64,000 nucleotides of DNA from Micromonospora rifamycinica (GCF_900090265.1 NZ_LT607752.1:3906001-3970000); one strand, 5' to 3'; positions 1 through 8,903 are shown, numbered from the stretch's first letter. Translations and numbers: made by a program. The notes: generated by a model not told the origin, from the sequence alone.

Positions 1-7
1 CCTCTCC

Positions 8-565
8 TCACCTACCCGTCGGCAGGAGCGAAACGGTGGTCAGGCGTGGTTGATCGCTGCCGGGCTCGACGATCCATCCGGTCCGCACCGTCATGGCGCC
101 GGCCGGCCCGGTCACCGGCACGTCGACGCTCCAGCGCTGACCGTGCTCGTCGCTCTTGCCGGCGACCGGTGTGCCGTTCCTGACGCCGGCCCTGATCTGC
201 GCCTCGATCTGGTCGGCGTCCCCGGCCGTCAACCCGGTGGCCGAGTTGATCACCCGGAACGTGTGCCGCCCGTCCGGATGCCCGGCGTTCATCACGTACT
301 CGGAGATCTTGCGCTTGTCGATCTCCACGTTCTCGAACCCGGGCTTCTTCTCGACATCCGCCTCGCCACTCGGTGGTTCGTACCGCTTGCCGAGCGCGTC
401 GGCGTACTCGCGGGCGACCACCCGGCGCATGGCCGCGTGCTCGTCGACCTGCGGCCCCACATCACCCGCATCGGCCGTCGGGGCGGGCACCTCACGCGTC
501 GGGCGGGGGCGCTCCGCCGCAGTCTCACGAACGTCCTCGACCACGGCAACCGCCCCCATCCACAC
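8..565 (-). CDS. DUF6883-like domain protein
   Basis: A 185-residue protein. The first ~75 residues are Pro/Glu/Ala-rich and probably disordered. From about residue 80 the pattern KISEYVMNAGHPDGRHTFRV, a central helix, and the ending WIVEPGSDQPRLTTVSLLP resemble DUF6883, a small alpha/beta domain often found at the C-terminus of polymorphic-toxin-type proteins. The family biochemistry is unknown to me. It is the last gene of a minus-strand operon (97 bp after the previous gene) that starts with a membrane protein and a HerA ATPase. Start is GTG at 565 or ATG at 559 (GTG TGG ATG); neither has a strong ribosome site. The family call is from pattern memory only. Confidence 0.65.
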   Translation of the reverse strand: MWMGAVAVVEDVRETAAERPRPTREVPAPTADAGDVGPQVDEHAAMRRVVAREYADALGKRYEPPSGEADVEKKPGFENVEIDKRKISEYVMNAGHPDGRHTFRVINSATGLTAGDADQIEAQIRAGVRNGTPVAGKSDEHGQRWSVDVPVTGPAGAMTVRTGWIVEPGSDQPRLTTVSLLPTGR

Positions 566-662
566 CCGGCAGGGAACCCATCATCCCGCACGGACGCTCT
601 CCGTGCGGGATGCCCCGGCGGCGGCCCGACCCCGCCGCCGAGGTTACGGCGCGACGGTACGG

Positions 663-896
663 CTAGCTCTCGGGTAGGTGGCGGGCGCGGTGCATCGCGA
701 CGACGGCCGCCATGATCGGCCGTGGATCGCCGTAGTCACCGGACATGAACGGGTCCGGCTGCACACTCACGCCGGGCACCCCACTGGACATGTCCACCGT
801 GCAGAGCACCGTCGACGGCTCCACGGTGCCGTCGAACACGACCTCGTAGGTGTCGTCCGCGACGGCGGTCAGTTGCCTCATCCGCGATGGGCTCAC
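663..896 (-). CDS. small hypothetical protein, 77 aa
   Basis: Unrecognised 77-residue protein without signal peptide or membrane segment. It starts with GTG inside the stop of the upstream cysteine-peptidase gene (GTGA, 4 bp overlap), so the two are translationally coupled, which is the main evidence that it is real. It has one Cys and several short hydrophobic stretches typical of beta strands. Its place between a C39-like peptidase and a DUF6883 protein fits a chaperone or immunity partner, but nothing in the sequence shows that. Confidence 0.6.
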   Translation of the reverse strand: MSPSRMRQLTAVADDTYEVVFDGTVEPSTVLCTVDMSSGVPGVSVQPDPFMSGDYGDPRPIMAAVVAMHRARHLPES

Positions 897-2143
897 CGGA
901 ACACCCCTCCCGCTACGTATTTCTCGACCCAGGCACCGTCGACATCGTACGAGCTGCCATCGAAGGGATCGCGTACGGTGAACGATCCGTTCTCGCCTGG
1001 TTCCAACAGGACCATGTGCGCAGGGCCGCGGGGCGCCTGCACCTGCGCCGCCATCGGACCCTCCGCCGCCCGACGGACGGCATCGCTGCCGTCCACGAAA
1101 TAGTGACCGGTCCAGGTGCCGTCGCCGTCGCGGTTGTTCAGCTCGTTACGCAGCGCGGTCAGGTTGGACCAGTCGCCGAGCTTCGTCAGCAGCTCCGACT
1201 GGGTGATCCGCCCGTCGGTGAGCATCTCCCCGGACGCCGACACGCACGATCCCCCGGTCTCCTGCTGGACCGCGCCACCCTCCCGGTGGTTGGTGCCGGC
1301 GTCGTACCACGGTCCCGAGCTGTCCCCGACCCTGGTGAGGTCACGGGCCTCCGCAGCGGTCTCGGCGGCCGTCGACTCGTCCCCCGGCGGGGGGCCGACC
1401 CCTTCGGTGCCCGGTTCCGACGTGTCCGGAGGCAGATCCGACGTGTCCGGAGGCAGATCGGCGGCCGGATCGTGCTGCGGGGCGGTGTCCCGGCCGCGCT
1501 CCGGGTCACCGGCGGAGTCGCCCGGAGGAGCGGTCGGATCGCCGCCCGTGTCGTCGGCGGTCTCCACCAGCGGTCGCGTCCGCCCCTCGTCGGGCTCCGG
1601 CCGATCAGGCTCCGGGTTGGACCGTGGTCCGGCGGCGTCGTGGGGTCCATCCGTGTCCCCCACGGCCTCGGCCCGCTCGGCGGCGGCAGCCTCCCGGACG
1701 GCGGCAAGTTCTCCGGCCTGCTCCCCGGCGGGCGGAGTCCCGTCCCGCTCCACGGGAGCGGCATCCTGCGATTCCCGCACACCCTGCGGCTCGTCCGGAC
1801 GCTGGCCACCGTGCGGCTCGTCCGGACGCTGGCCACCGTGCGGCTCGTCCGGACGCTGGACGTCCTGCGGCTCGTCCGGGCGCTGCCCGGCGTCGGTGTC
1901 GCGGGGCCGCTGTGCCGGCTCCTCCGGCGTGGACCGTGGCCCGTCCGGCTCGCGCCCGTCGGTCGCCGCCGCGTGCTCGGACCGGGCGGCGTCGCGCGCG
2001 TCCTGCTGGGCCGACAGCTGCGACTCGGTCGGTCGACCCGGATCCCGGGCCTCCGCGCGTTCCGACTGGGCGGTCGGCTTCGGCACCTCCTGCGGCTTCG
2101 CCGGTGGCTCCGGCGGCCTCGTCTCCTGGACGCTCTCCACCAT
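893..2143 (-). CDS. Pro-rich protein with C-terminal C39/papain-like cysteine peptidase domain
   Basis: 416 residues. Roughly residues 1-270 are low-complexity, rich in Pro, Glu, Asp and Arg, with a nine-residue repeat QRPDEPHGG in about four copies and a doubled DLPPDTS. The last ~130 residues form a compact domain with GGSCVSASGEM (candidate nucleophile Cys near residue 300), AHMVLLEP (His near 377) and VRDPFDGSSYDV (Asp near 390). This is the Cys-His-Asp order of peptidase C39/papain-like folds, as used in polymorphic toxins and bacteriocin processing. No signal peptide is seen. It lies 48 bp after the HerA gene and overlaps the next gene by 4 bp, so it belongs to the HerA operon. Proteolytic activity is inferred. 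Confidence 0.8.
   Translation of the reverse strand: MVESVQETRPPEPPAKPQEVPKPTAQSERAEARDPGRPTESQLSAQQDARDAARSEHAAATDGREPDGPRSTPEEPAQRPRDTDAGQRPDEPQDVQRPDEPHGGQRPDEPHGGQRPDEPQGVRESQDAAPVERDGTPPAGEQAGELAAVREAAAAERAEAVGDTDGPHDAAGPRSNPEPDRPEPDEGRTRPLVETADDTGGDPTAPPGDSAGDPERGRDTAPQHDPAADLPPDTSDLPPDTSEPGTEGVGPPPGDESTAAETAAEARDLTRVGDSSGPWYDAGTNHREGGAVQQETGGSCVSASGEMLTDGRITQSELLTKLGDWSNLTALRNELNNRDGDGTWTGHYFVDGSDAVRRAAEGPMAAQVQAPRGPAHMVLLEPGENGSFTVRDPFDGSSYDVDGAWVEKYVAGGVFR
1786..1885. repeat. in-frame 27-bp tandem repeat in the peptidase gene
   Basis: Four near-identical 27-bp units begin at 1786, 1813, 1840 and 1867, each starting GCGGCTCGTCCGGACGCTGG with minor changes in the last unit. The period is a multiple of three, so copy-number changes would keep the frame; the units encode QRPDEPHGG. 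A second 21-bp doublet encoding DLPPDTS lies near 1420-1461. Confidence 0.85.
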
Positions 2144-2191
2144 CAGCGCACCAGCTCCCCGCGCCCCGTCCCGGGCTCCCCGGGCCGCATC

Positions 2192-5050
2192 TCAGGCATG
2201 GGACGCCACCAGGTAGCGCTCGGGCCAGTGGCACCTGACGAAGTTCTCGGCCAGCACCGATGTGATCCGCTCGGCCCAGGCCTCCGCCTCGAACACCCCG
2301 CCCACCGCCCGTTCCAACGTCCCGGGCGTCCGCGTCCCCAGCGCCACGGTCCGCCGTACCGCCGGATCCGCGATGTCGTCGTCGAGCCACCGGCGTACCG
2401 TCGCCGCCTGCGCGCCGACCGTCTCGCCGGGGATCTCCCGGCCGTAGACCGAGGCCCACGAGGTGGACAGGGGATGGCGTGGGGCCGACGGGTCCGCCGT
2501 CGACGCCGCGTGCAGGATGTCGGCGAGCCGGGACCACCGGTAGGGGCGGGCCAGGAACGCCAACTCCTCGTCCGCGCAGACGAACACCCCGTCCAGGTAG
2601 CCGGCCATCGCGTCCAGCACGTGCCGGGCGACCGACGCCGGATCCGCCCGGGTCGACAGCACCGGCGAGCGCGCCGCCACCGCCTCGTCCACCGCGTGCG
2701 ACATCGCGCACTCCCGCAGCCGGGGCGGCAGGTCGAGGAGCTGCCGGATCCGGTGCGCCCGCAGGGCCGGCGTGGGCCAGCCGGTCAGGTGGCCGAGCAC
2801 CCCGAGTTCGGCCCACACCGCCAGCCAGGGCTCGTCCTCCAGGTAGCGCTGTGCCGTCCGCATGTCGCGCAGCGTGCACGCCGTGCCCCGGCAGGACGCC
2901 CCGCACGTCCCGCTCCGGCGGCCGATGACCGCGGTGACCGGGGCGGTCGGCGTCCGGCCACCCCGCTCCCGGGAGGCGCCGTCGGGCATGCGTACCAGGA
3001 CGGGTTGGTCCATCCCGTCGGCGAACACGGCCGCAGTGCCCGGCGGGAGGGTGACCAGGAACTGGGACTGGCGGTCGGTGAGGTTGACGGTGGCACCGAC
3101 CGCCGCACGGTCGTCGGCGGCCGGCAGCCGGTGCATGATCTTGATGGCGGTGTTCTTCACGACGTCCGGTACGAGCTTGGCGGGGATCTGCTCGGCGATG
3201 ACCAGCCCCTCGCCGTACGCCCGGATCTCGGCCAGCAGCGCGGCGAACAACTCCACCGCGTGCGCCGCCGGCCCCGGCTGCTCGGTGCGCCGCAGCAACC
3301 GGTGCGCCTCCTCGAACACACTGAGATGGCGCAACCCCTGCCCGGCCAGCGACGGATCCCGGCGGTGCAGCACCCGCAGGTGTTCGGTGAGCTGGATCAG
3401 CAGGCCACCCATGAGGAACGCCTTGTCCCGGTCGTCGCCGACGTCCTCGATCTCGAAGACCACGTTGTGCCGCATCAGGCCGGCGAGGTCCAGCGGATGG
3501 CCGCCCTCGAAGAACCGGCCGGTGGTGCCGAGGCGCAGGCTGGAGAGCCGGACCCTGATGAACCCCCGGACGTTGTCGGTGATCTCCTTGCCGTACCCGA
3601 TCTGGTCGACCACGACCTCCGCCGTGCGTTGCAGGTCGCCCAGCGTCGGGTAGCGCGGGTGGTGACCGGGCACCCGGGCCTCGCCGAGCGCCAGGTCCCA
3701 GCCCAGGTCCTCGTAGCAGCGGGTCAGCGCCGCACTGAGGACCTGCGGGAACGGCTCGTCGGCCGCGAACGCGGCGAGGAACAGCGCCCGGGTCAGATCC
3801 AGGTGGGTCTGCAACGGGAAGCCCTCGGCCGGGCGCAGCGGGTTGAAGCCGGCCGGGGGTGCCTCGGTGTCGCCGGGACGGACGACGATCACCCGCGGCC
3901 CGCCGATCCGGTCGGCCATCTGCCGGTACTCCGCCTTGGCCGGCTCCACCACCAGCCACGGCAACCCGTGGGCGGTAACGCCCTCCAGCAGGTGCCGCAC
4001 GGTCTGCGACTTGCCGGCGCCGGTCGCCCCGCAGACGAAGACGTGCCGGTTCAGGCTGCCGCGCGGGAGTTCCAGGGCACCGACCGGTGTTCCGGTACGG
4101 TCCAGGACCGCCCCGACGGACACCGCGCCCACGCCCTGACCGGCGGTCTCCGGGGTGACGTCGAACTCGGGGCGCATCGCGAACCGCAGGCCGGACACCT
4201 CCTCGACCGGTGCCACCGCCAGCGAGGCGAGCAGCGGGGAGCCGGCCAGCACCGGGGAGTCGGGTACGTCGTCCAGGGCGAGGATTTTGTCCAGGTCGCC
4301 GGTGACCCCGGTGGGTGCCAGCGCGTACGGCTGGCGGCCCAGGTCAGCGGAGGCGCAGAGGAGCCCGGCGACCGCGCCGGCCGCTGCCGGCGAGTCGCCG
4401 CCGGCCAGCAGGTGGACCCGCCACATCCCGGTGGACCGGCCCTGTTGCAGCTCCCGGTGCCGGCGTTGCAGCCGGGCCGCGGCGATCGCCTGCTCCGGCG
4501 ACTGCGCCTTGGACTGCGCCTGCCGCTCCTCCAGCGCGACCTGCCGGGCGACGGTGCCGATCTCGGCCGGCGGGACCGGTTCGGCCAGCACGAACCAGGT
4601 GAACCCGGGATGCCAGACGTGCAGCAGGCACTCGTCCAGCGTGGGCCGGACGTCCTCGTCGCGCAGCGTCGGGTCGTCGGTCAGGAGACCGTCGCTCAGC
4701 CCGGCCACCCGGGTCCAGCACGGCACCGCGCGTAGCTTCCCGAGCAGGTCCGGGCCGGTGTACGGGCGGCCGAGCGCACCAGGTGGCAGGGACAGCGGGG
4801 TCAGCCCGCGCGGGTCCGGCCCACCGCTGATCCCGCCGGCCGCGAACACCTCGACCGGCTCGGCGGCGGCGGCCCGGTGCCAGCCGAGCAGCAGAGCCTC
4901 CCCGGCGTGGTAGGCCGAGACGATGCCGGCCAGCCGTTGCCGCCGGGAGACGTCCGTTCCCGCGTCGTCCCGGGCGGACGGTGGCCGGCGCGGCAGCTCG
5001 ACGACCCGGCTGACCGCGAGCCGTGCGAGCAGCGGACCGGCACCGGTCAC
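2192..5050 (-). CDS. HerA/FtsK-type P-loop ATPase
   Basis: About 952 residues. The N-terminal 300 residues are poorly conserved. The ATPase core follows: Walker A GATGAGKS near residues 341-348, then WLVVEPAKAEYRQM, Walker B with the HerA-type VFEEAHRLL near residue 578, and IAEQIPAKLVPDVVKNTAIK, the sensor region typical of HerA (DUF87) hexameric translocases. A short Cys cluster (TCGASCRGTAC) follows the core, before a helical C-terminus. The start chosen is GTG at 5050, which overlaps the stop of the upstream membrane protein as GTGA; an in-frame GTG at 5065 is the alternative. Such ATPases pump DNA or act with nucleases in repair, conjugation or phage defence. No nuclease, NurA, SIR2 or DUF4297 partner is adjacent. 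Partners here are a membrane protein and a cysteine peptidase. Confidence 0.85.
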   Translation of the reverse strand: MTGAGPLLARLAVSRVVELPRRPPSARDDAGTDVSRRQRLAGIVSAYHAGEALLLGWHRAAAAEPVEVFAAGGISGGPDPRGLTPLSLPPGALGRPYTGPDLLGKLRAVPCWTRVAGLSDGLLTDDPTLRDEDVRPTLDECLLHVWHPGFTWFVLAEPVPPAEIGTVARQVALEERQAQSKAQSPEQAIAAARLQRRHRELQQGRSTGMWRVHLLAGGDSPAAAGAVAGLLCASADLGRQPYALAPTGVTGDLDKILALDDVPDSPVLAGSPLLASLAVAPVEEVSGLRFAMRPEFDVTPETAGQGVGAVSVGAVLDRTGTPVGALELPRGSLNRHVFVCGATGAGKSQTVRHLLEGVTAHGLPWLVVEPAKAEYRQMADRIGGPRVIVVRPGDTEAPPAGFNPLRPAEGFPLQTHLDLTRALFLAAFAADEPFPQVLSAALTRCYEDLGWDLALGEARVPGHHPRYPTLGDLQRTAEVVVDQIGYGKEITDNVRGFIRVRLSSLRLGTTGRFFEGGHPLDLAGLMRHNVVFEIEDVGDDRDKAFLMGGLLIQLTEHLRVLHRRDPSLAGQGLRHLSVFEEAHRLLRRTEQPGPAAHAVELFAALLAEIRAYGEGLVIAEQIPAKLVPDVVKNTAIKIMHRLPAADDRAAVGATVNLTDRQSQFLVTLPPGTAAVFADGMDQPVLVRMPDGASRERGGRTPTAPVTAVIGRRSGTCGASCRGTACTLRDMRTAQRYLEDEPWLAVWAELGVLGHLTGWPTPALRAHRIRQLLDLPPRLRECAMSHAVDEAVAARSPVLSTRADPASVARHVLDAMAGYLDGVFVCADEELAFLARPYRWSRLADILHAASTADPSAPRHPLSTSWASVYGREIPGETVGAQAATVRRWLDDDIADPAVRRTVALGTRTPGTLERAVGGVFEAEAWAERITSVLAENFVRCHWPERYLVASHA

Positions 5051-7062
5051 CGGGGCCCACCCCACGGTCCCTGGTAAGGCTGCTGCCGGTACTCCGGCTG
5101 GGGCTGGTGGGTGGGTGCGGCCCCCCAGCCCGGGAGGACCGACCCGGCGACCTGCTGCGGGGTGGTCTCCGCGGCCGCCAGCGGTTGCGGCTGCGACACG
5201 GTGACCTGGCTGGGTTGCCGGCTGGCCGGGATGACCGCCTCGGTGGGGTCCGGCAACGGTTGCAGGTCGACCGGCGTCATCGACACCCGGGGGAGGGTGA
5301 CGATCGCCGGGTCGACCTCGACGGCCTGCACGACCGAACCCCGACCCTCGGCCTTGACCAGGAGCATCGCGTACTCGGGCAGGTCCTGGAGCACCCGTGG
5401 CTCGACGGTGTACTCGTACACCCGCTGGGCCGCCTGGGCGTCGCTCCAGTTCGTCCCCTGGGCGAGCGACTCGGTCTGGCTCCAGTTCCGGGTCTTGTTC
5501 CAGTTGCTGCCGCGCTGGCTGCTGAACGCCATGAAGCTGCGGCTGGTGCCGGAGCTGCCGCCCTGCGACTCCGACTCGCCGTACGTGTCGGCGAGCGTGT
5601 GCGTGTCGTTGCCCCCCAGGGTGCGGGTGAGCTGGCTGAGCACGAAGCGGTGCCCCTTGCCGATGAAGTCCGCGGCCTGGGCGGCTTCCTGGTGGTTTCC
5701 GAGCCGCATCAGCGCGACCTCACCGCCGCCGATGGTGTGCAGCGACTCCTCCCGCAGGTGGCCGAAGAACAGCACCAGCCGGATGCCCCGCCGCTCGCAG
5801 AGGGTGCTGAGCTTCTCGATCGCCCGGTGGTGCACCTCGTCCGCCCCGATGATCACCAGGGAGCCCAGCGGGGCGGCATCCCGCAGCACCCGCCGCGCCA
5901 ACCACTGCACGAGCAGGTCCTTGAGCAGCTCGCTCTGGGCGTTACGGCCGTCGCTGTCGGCGACCAGACAGGTCAGCTCGGCGCTCCCGAGGTCACCCGC
6001 TTCGGCGCCCATCGCCTCCAGCGGGTGCAGGAAGGCCTCGATCCGGCGCAGGTGCTGGTACATCTGCCGGCGGCTGTCGTCCGGTTGCAGGTCGAGCAGG
6101 CGCTCGCTCTCCTCCGGCGTGAGCGCGGCCTGCACCGGCCGGTCGGTGAGCACCCGCAGGGCGGCCAGCAGCCGGGCCATGCTGAGATTCGGGGCCAGCA
6201 CGTCGCAGACCTCGCGCAGCAGCATCGAGTCCTGCGACCGCTCGGCCCGGCTGGGGCCCTGCGCGTCGCCGTACATCGCCTCGACCAGGCAGTCGACCAG
6301 TTCGTTCGGGGCCAGCCCGCCGACCAGGTCGAGCTGGGCGAGCTGGGACGGCAGCCGGCACTCCTGCACGGAGCGGTCGGTCGAGACGCCGAGCCCCATG
6401 AGTTCGCCGCAGAGCGCCTCGCCGGTGAAGTCGACCAGGGTCATCGGGCCGCGGGTGGCGAGCAAGGATCCACCGAAGACGGTCAGGACCGCCTCCCAGC
6501 CGTACGTCGTGCCGCCGATGATGTCGACCCGTCGGGTGCTCGCCGCCGGGGTGGCGGCGGACCACTCGTACAGGGTGTCGACCTTCGCCTTCTCCTGCTG
6601 GTCGTGCCATTGCCGCCGGGCGTCCCACGCGGCGTACGCCTGGTGGTACTCGTGCTGGGCCTGCTGCCGGGCGTTGTCGATCGCCTTGCGGGCCATCGAG
6701 GGCGCCAGACCGGCCAGCACCGCACCGCCGACACCGGCGACGAACGCGAGGAAGGCCAGGAGGGTGAAGACCAGGCTGCCGCCGTCGTTGCTGCCGCCGC
6801 TCATGCTCGTGAGGCCGCCACAGCAGAAGAACAGCACGGCCAGGCCGGTGCCCACGCCGAGCGACCAGAGCACCCCCCTGGTCGTCCACTGCTGGGCCCG
6901 CGCCAGGCGCTCGTGCAGGTGGGTCGACACCTGGCGGGGCTGCGGTGGAGGTTCCGGATAGCGACGCAGGTAGAGGTGACGATCGTTGAAGATCCAACCC
7001 AGACGTTCGCCGGGGGTGGCGAGCTTCGGCAGCGGGTCGGAATATGAAGCAACTTCGGTCAT
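5047..7062 (-). CDS. membrane-anchored protein with NTPase-like domain, HerA partner
   Basis: 671 residues from ATG at 7062; upstream codons to 7146 are open but look non-coding. Two transmembrane helices lie near residues 60-82 and 98-124, followed by a basic coiled stretch. The large cytoplasmic part contains LVIIGADEVHHRAIEKL near residue 400, which resembles a Walker B strand, and RLGNHQEAAQAADFIGKGHR, which resembles the late part of TraD/TraG-type ATPases. No Walker A motif is visible, so it may be a degenerate ATPase. The tail is Gln/Pro-rich. It is the first gene of the operon and overlaps the HerA start by 4 bp. Likely role, inferred only: membrane tether or adaptor for the HerA motor. 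Confidence 0.7.
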   Translation of the reverse strand: MTEVASYSDPLPKLATPGERLGWIFNDRHLYLRRYPEPPPQPRQVSTHLHERLARAQQWTTRGVLWSLGVGTGLAVLFFCCGGLTSMSGGSNDGGSLVFTLLAFLAFVAGVGGAVLAGLAPSMARKAIDNARQQAQHEYHQAYAAWDARRQWHDQQEKAKVDTLYEWSAATPAASTRRVDIIGGTTYGWEAVLTVFGGSLLATRGPMTLVDFTGEALCGELMGLGVSTDRSVQECRLPSQLAQLDLVGGLAPNELVDCLVEAMYGDAQGPSRAERSQDSMLLREVCDVLAPNLSMARLLAALRVLTDRPVQAALTPEESERLLDLQPDDSRRQMYQHLRRIEAFLHPLEAMGAEAGDLGSAELTCLVADSDGRNAQSELLKDLLVQWLARRVLRDAAPLGSLVIIGADEVHHRAIEKLSTLCERRGIRLVLFFGHLREESLHTIGGGEVALMRLGNHQEAAQAADFIGKGHRFVLSQLTRTLGGNDTHTLADTYGESESQGGSSGTSRSFMAFSSQRGSNWNKTRNWSQTESLAQGTNWSDAQAAQRVYEYTVEPRVLQDLPEYAMLLVKAEGRGSVVQAVEVDPAIVTLPRVSMTPVDLQPLPDPTEAVIPASRQPSQVTVSQPQPLAAAETTPQQVAGSVLPGWGAAPTHQPQPEYRQQPYQGPWGGPR

Positions 7063-7303
7063 CGTTACGACTTCTGCTTTCCGAGGCGGGTAATACTGGC
7101 CAGGCGAGCAGTCAACCAACAACCGAACGAATTGAAAAGGGCACACATAGCAACGTCGTGTTTTTGTCGGCGACCAACGACGATCCCCGGCCGAACGTCG
7201 ACCGGAGTCGACCGGACAGCCCCGGCGGCCTCCACTGTGTCTGCCGGGCGGCCGACCATCGTGCCCGGCATGGCTTCAGCCGCCCGGTGGGAGGATGGGA
7301 CAC

Positions 7304-7654
7304 ATGGAGCGGCGTCAGCTCGTGATCGTGGTCCTGGTAGCGCTGGCCGTACTGCTGGTGCTCGCCGTGCTGGCGCTGGTGGTCAACGCGGTGAGCAGCC
7401 TATGGTCGGCGACCCGTTCCCTGACCCGGAGAGAGCGGGAGCCGGAGCCGGAGCTGCACCTGCCCGCCCGGCGCTGCCTGCCCTGCCGGGGCACCGGCTG
7501 GCTGAACCGTGAGCCGGAACGGACCCACACCTTCACCGGGGACGGTTTCGAGGACCGGCGGACCCCGGCCCGCATCTGCCCGGACTGCGGCGGGACCGGT
7601 ACGAATCCGCAGGGACGAGCCGGTGGGCCACCGGGAAACAGATCGCCGCGATAG
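7304..7654 (+). CDS. small membrane protein with DnaJ-like CxxCxGxG zinc motif
   Basis: 116 residues. One transmembrane helix lies at about residues 7-30 (IVVLVALAVLLVLAVLALVV), followed by a charged linker and a cytoplasmic domain with CLPCRGTGW and CPDCGGTGT, the paired CxxCxGxG knuckles known from DnaJ-type zinc centres. The start at 7304 is preferred because GGGAGG at 7289-7294 lies 9 nt upstream; the ATG at 7295 touches the ribosome site. Monocistronic, divergent from the HerA operon. Function unknown; zinc binding is inferred. Confidence 0.75.
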   Translation: MERRQLVIVVLVALAVLLVLAVLALVVNAVSSLWSATRSLTRREREPEPELHLPARRCLPCRGTGWLNREPERTHTFTGDGFEDRRTPARICPDCGGTGTNPQGRAGGPPGNRSPR

Positions 7655-7764
7655 CACCCTGACCGCCCACCGGAAGTACGCGGTGGCAGGCCTCTCCTTT
7701 CCCGCCCCGCCGGTGACCGGAAAGCCCGCACCGAATGGTCGGCCCGCGTCGGGCCGACGGGCGG

Positions 7765-8262
7765 TCAGGAGGTGCAGAACGGTGCCGGCCGGGTGAGGCC
7801 CAGCTCCGCACAGTCCCATTCGGCGCCCTGTCCGTAGTACCGCCACCCCGTGTCGGTCGCGTAGTGGAACAGGTAGCGGACGTTGCCGCCGGCCGGGCGC
7901 GTGACGTCGGCTGCCGCCCAGGTCTGCGCGCACTGCACCCCGGTGGCCGTGAAGGACCAGCCTTTCGGCAGTTCGACCAGGGCACCGAGGGCGTCGACCG
8001 ACGGGCAGTCCGGGTTCCCCGGCCCGGCGCCGCCGGGGGTGGCCGCTGGTGTCCCCGACAGGTCGGACCGGTGGCCGACGGCGAGGGCGACCACACCGCC
8101 GAGGGCGGACACCACCGCCACGGCCGCGACGCCGGTGGCGACGGCCGCCCGCCGTTGCGAGCGCCGCGAGCGGTGCAGCGCCCCCTCGTACAGGTCGGCG
8201 CTGCCGCCGTGCTCGCTCAGCTCGGCCATCGCCTGACGGAGCGGTCCGAGGCTGTCGGTCAT
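7765..8262 (-). CDS. membrane-anchored four-Cys sensor-like protein downstream of sigma factor
   Basis: 165 residues. A short cytoplasmic N-terminus (about 38 residues), one transmembrane helix near residues 39-62, a short linker, and an extracellular domain with four Cys (contexts DCPS, VQCAQTW, WDCAELG, PFCTS). Its start overlaps the sigma-factor stop by 1 nt (TGATG), so it is probably the sigma partner, i.e. an anti-sigma-like protein, although the zinc-binding HxxxCxxC anti-sigma motif is absent. The extracellular domain closely matches the one in the lipoprotein upstream of the sigma gene, including VELPKG, TGW(R/K)YYG and PAPFC. Confidence 0.75.
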   Translation of the reverse strand: MTDSLGPLRQAMAELSEHGGSADLYEGALHRSRRSQRRAAVATGVAAVAVVSALGGVVALAVGHRSDLSGTPAATPGGAGPGNPDCPSVDALGALVELPKGWSFTATGVQCAQTWAAADVTRPAGGNVRYLFHYATDTGWRYYGQGAEWDCAELGLTRPAPFCTS

Positions 8263-8780
8263 CAGGCCTCCTCCATCACGGTCGCCAGCAGCTCGGGTGC
8301 CAGCTGCCGCAGGCGGGCCAGCGCCTTGCTGGTCTGACTCTTGACCGTGCCGACCGAGCACTGCAACAGCTGCGCGGCCTCGGCCTCGCTGCGGTCCTCG
8401 AAGAAGCGGATCACCAGCACCGCGCGCTGCCGCTGGGTGAGCTGGGCGAGCGCCTGGTGCAGGGCGAGCTTGAGATCGGTCCGGTGGGCGTGGTCGCTGC
8501 CGGGCTGCGCCACGTCGGCCAGCTCCCCGGGCAGGGACTCGGCCACCCTGCGACGCCGCCACCAGCTCACCTGCTGGTGGTACATCGCGGTCCGGGTGTA
8601 CGCCTCGAAGTGCCCCGGGTCGGCCAGCCGTCGCCGGCCCCGGTGGGTCTTGGCCAGCGCGTCCTGCACCAGGTCCTCGGCGAGGTGACGGTCGCCGGTC
8701 AGCAGGAAGGCCGTCCGGAGCAACGCCGGCGAGCGGGTCCGGACGAACTCCCGGAACTGATCGTCGATCGAGTCCGCCAT
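8262..8780 (-). CDS. SigE-family ECF RNA polymerase sigma factor
   Basis: 172 residues from ATG at 8780, preceded by AAGGGA about 12 nt upstream. Region 2 (about residues 10-80) carries the LVQDALAKTHRGR and YTRTAMYHQQVSWWRRRR core-binding and -10-recognition helices. Region 4 (about 105-165) contains LTQRQRAVLVIRFFEDRSEA and the helix-turn-helix VGTVKSQTSKALARL. This is the SigE/ECF50-like group common in Streptomyces and Micromonospora. It is coupled to the downstream membrane protein. An 11-bp inverted repeat (8848-8881) in the leader may be a regulatory site. Confidence 0.92.
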   Translation of the reverse strand: MADSIDDQFREFVRTRSPALLRTAFLLTGDRHLAEDLVQDALAKTHRGRRRLADPGHFEAYTRTAMYHQQVSWWRRRRVAESLPGELADVAQPGSDHAHRTDLKLALHQALAQLTQRQRAVLVIRFFEDRSEAEAAQLLQCSVGTVKSQTSKALARLRQLAPELLATVMEEA

Positions 8781-8847
8781 GCCCCGCTCGTGTCCCTTCG
8801 CGCCGCACCGACCGTCAGGGCGCGGCGGCGTGGACACGGCCGGCTGA

Positions 8848-8881
8848 CTGTGGTGCACACCGTAGCCGGCGTGCACCACAG
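8848..8881. promoter_or_regulatory. perfect 11-bp inverted repeat upstream of sigma gene
   Basis: CTGTGGTGCAC (8848-8858) and GTGCACCACAG (8871-8881) are perfect complements separated by 12 nt. The site lies between the lipoprotein stop (8904) and the sigma start (8780) on the same strand. No T-run follows, so it could be an operator, an attenuator or a weak terminator. Confidence 0.6.
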
Positions 8882-8903
8882 CCCGCGGCCGAGGGCACTG
8901 TGC

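Noticed and set aside
887..4735. Very long plus-strand open frame antisense to the HerA and peptidase genes
   Set aside because: Arg/Pro/Gly-rich shadow of GC-rich genes with no domain pattern; the minus strand has motif-bearing proteins over the same span.
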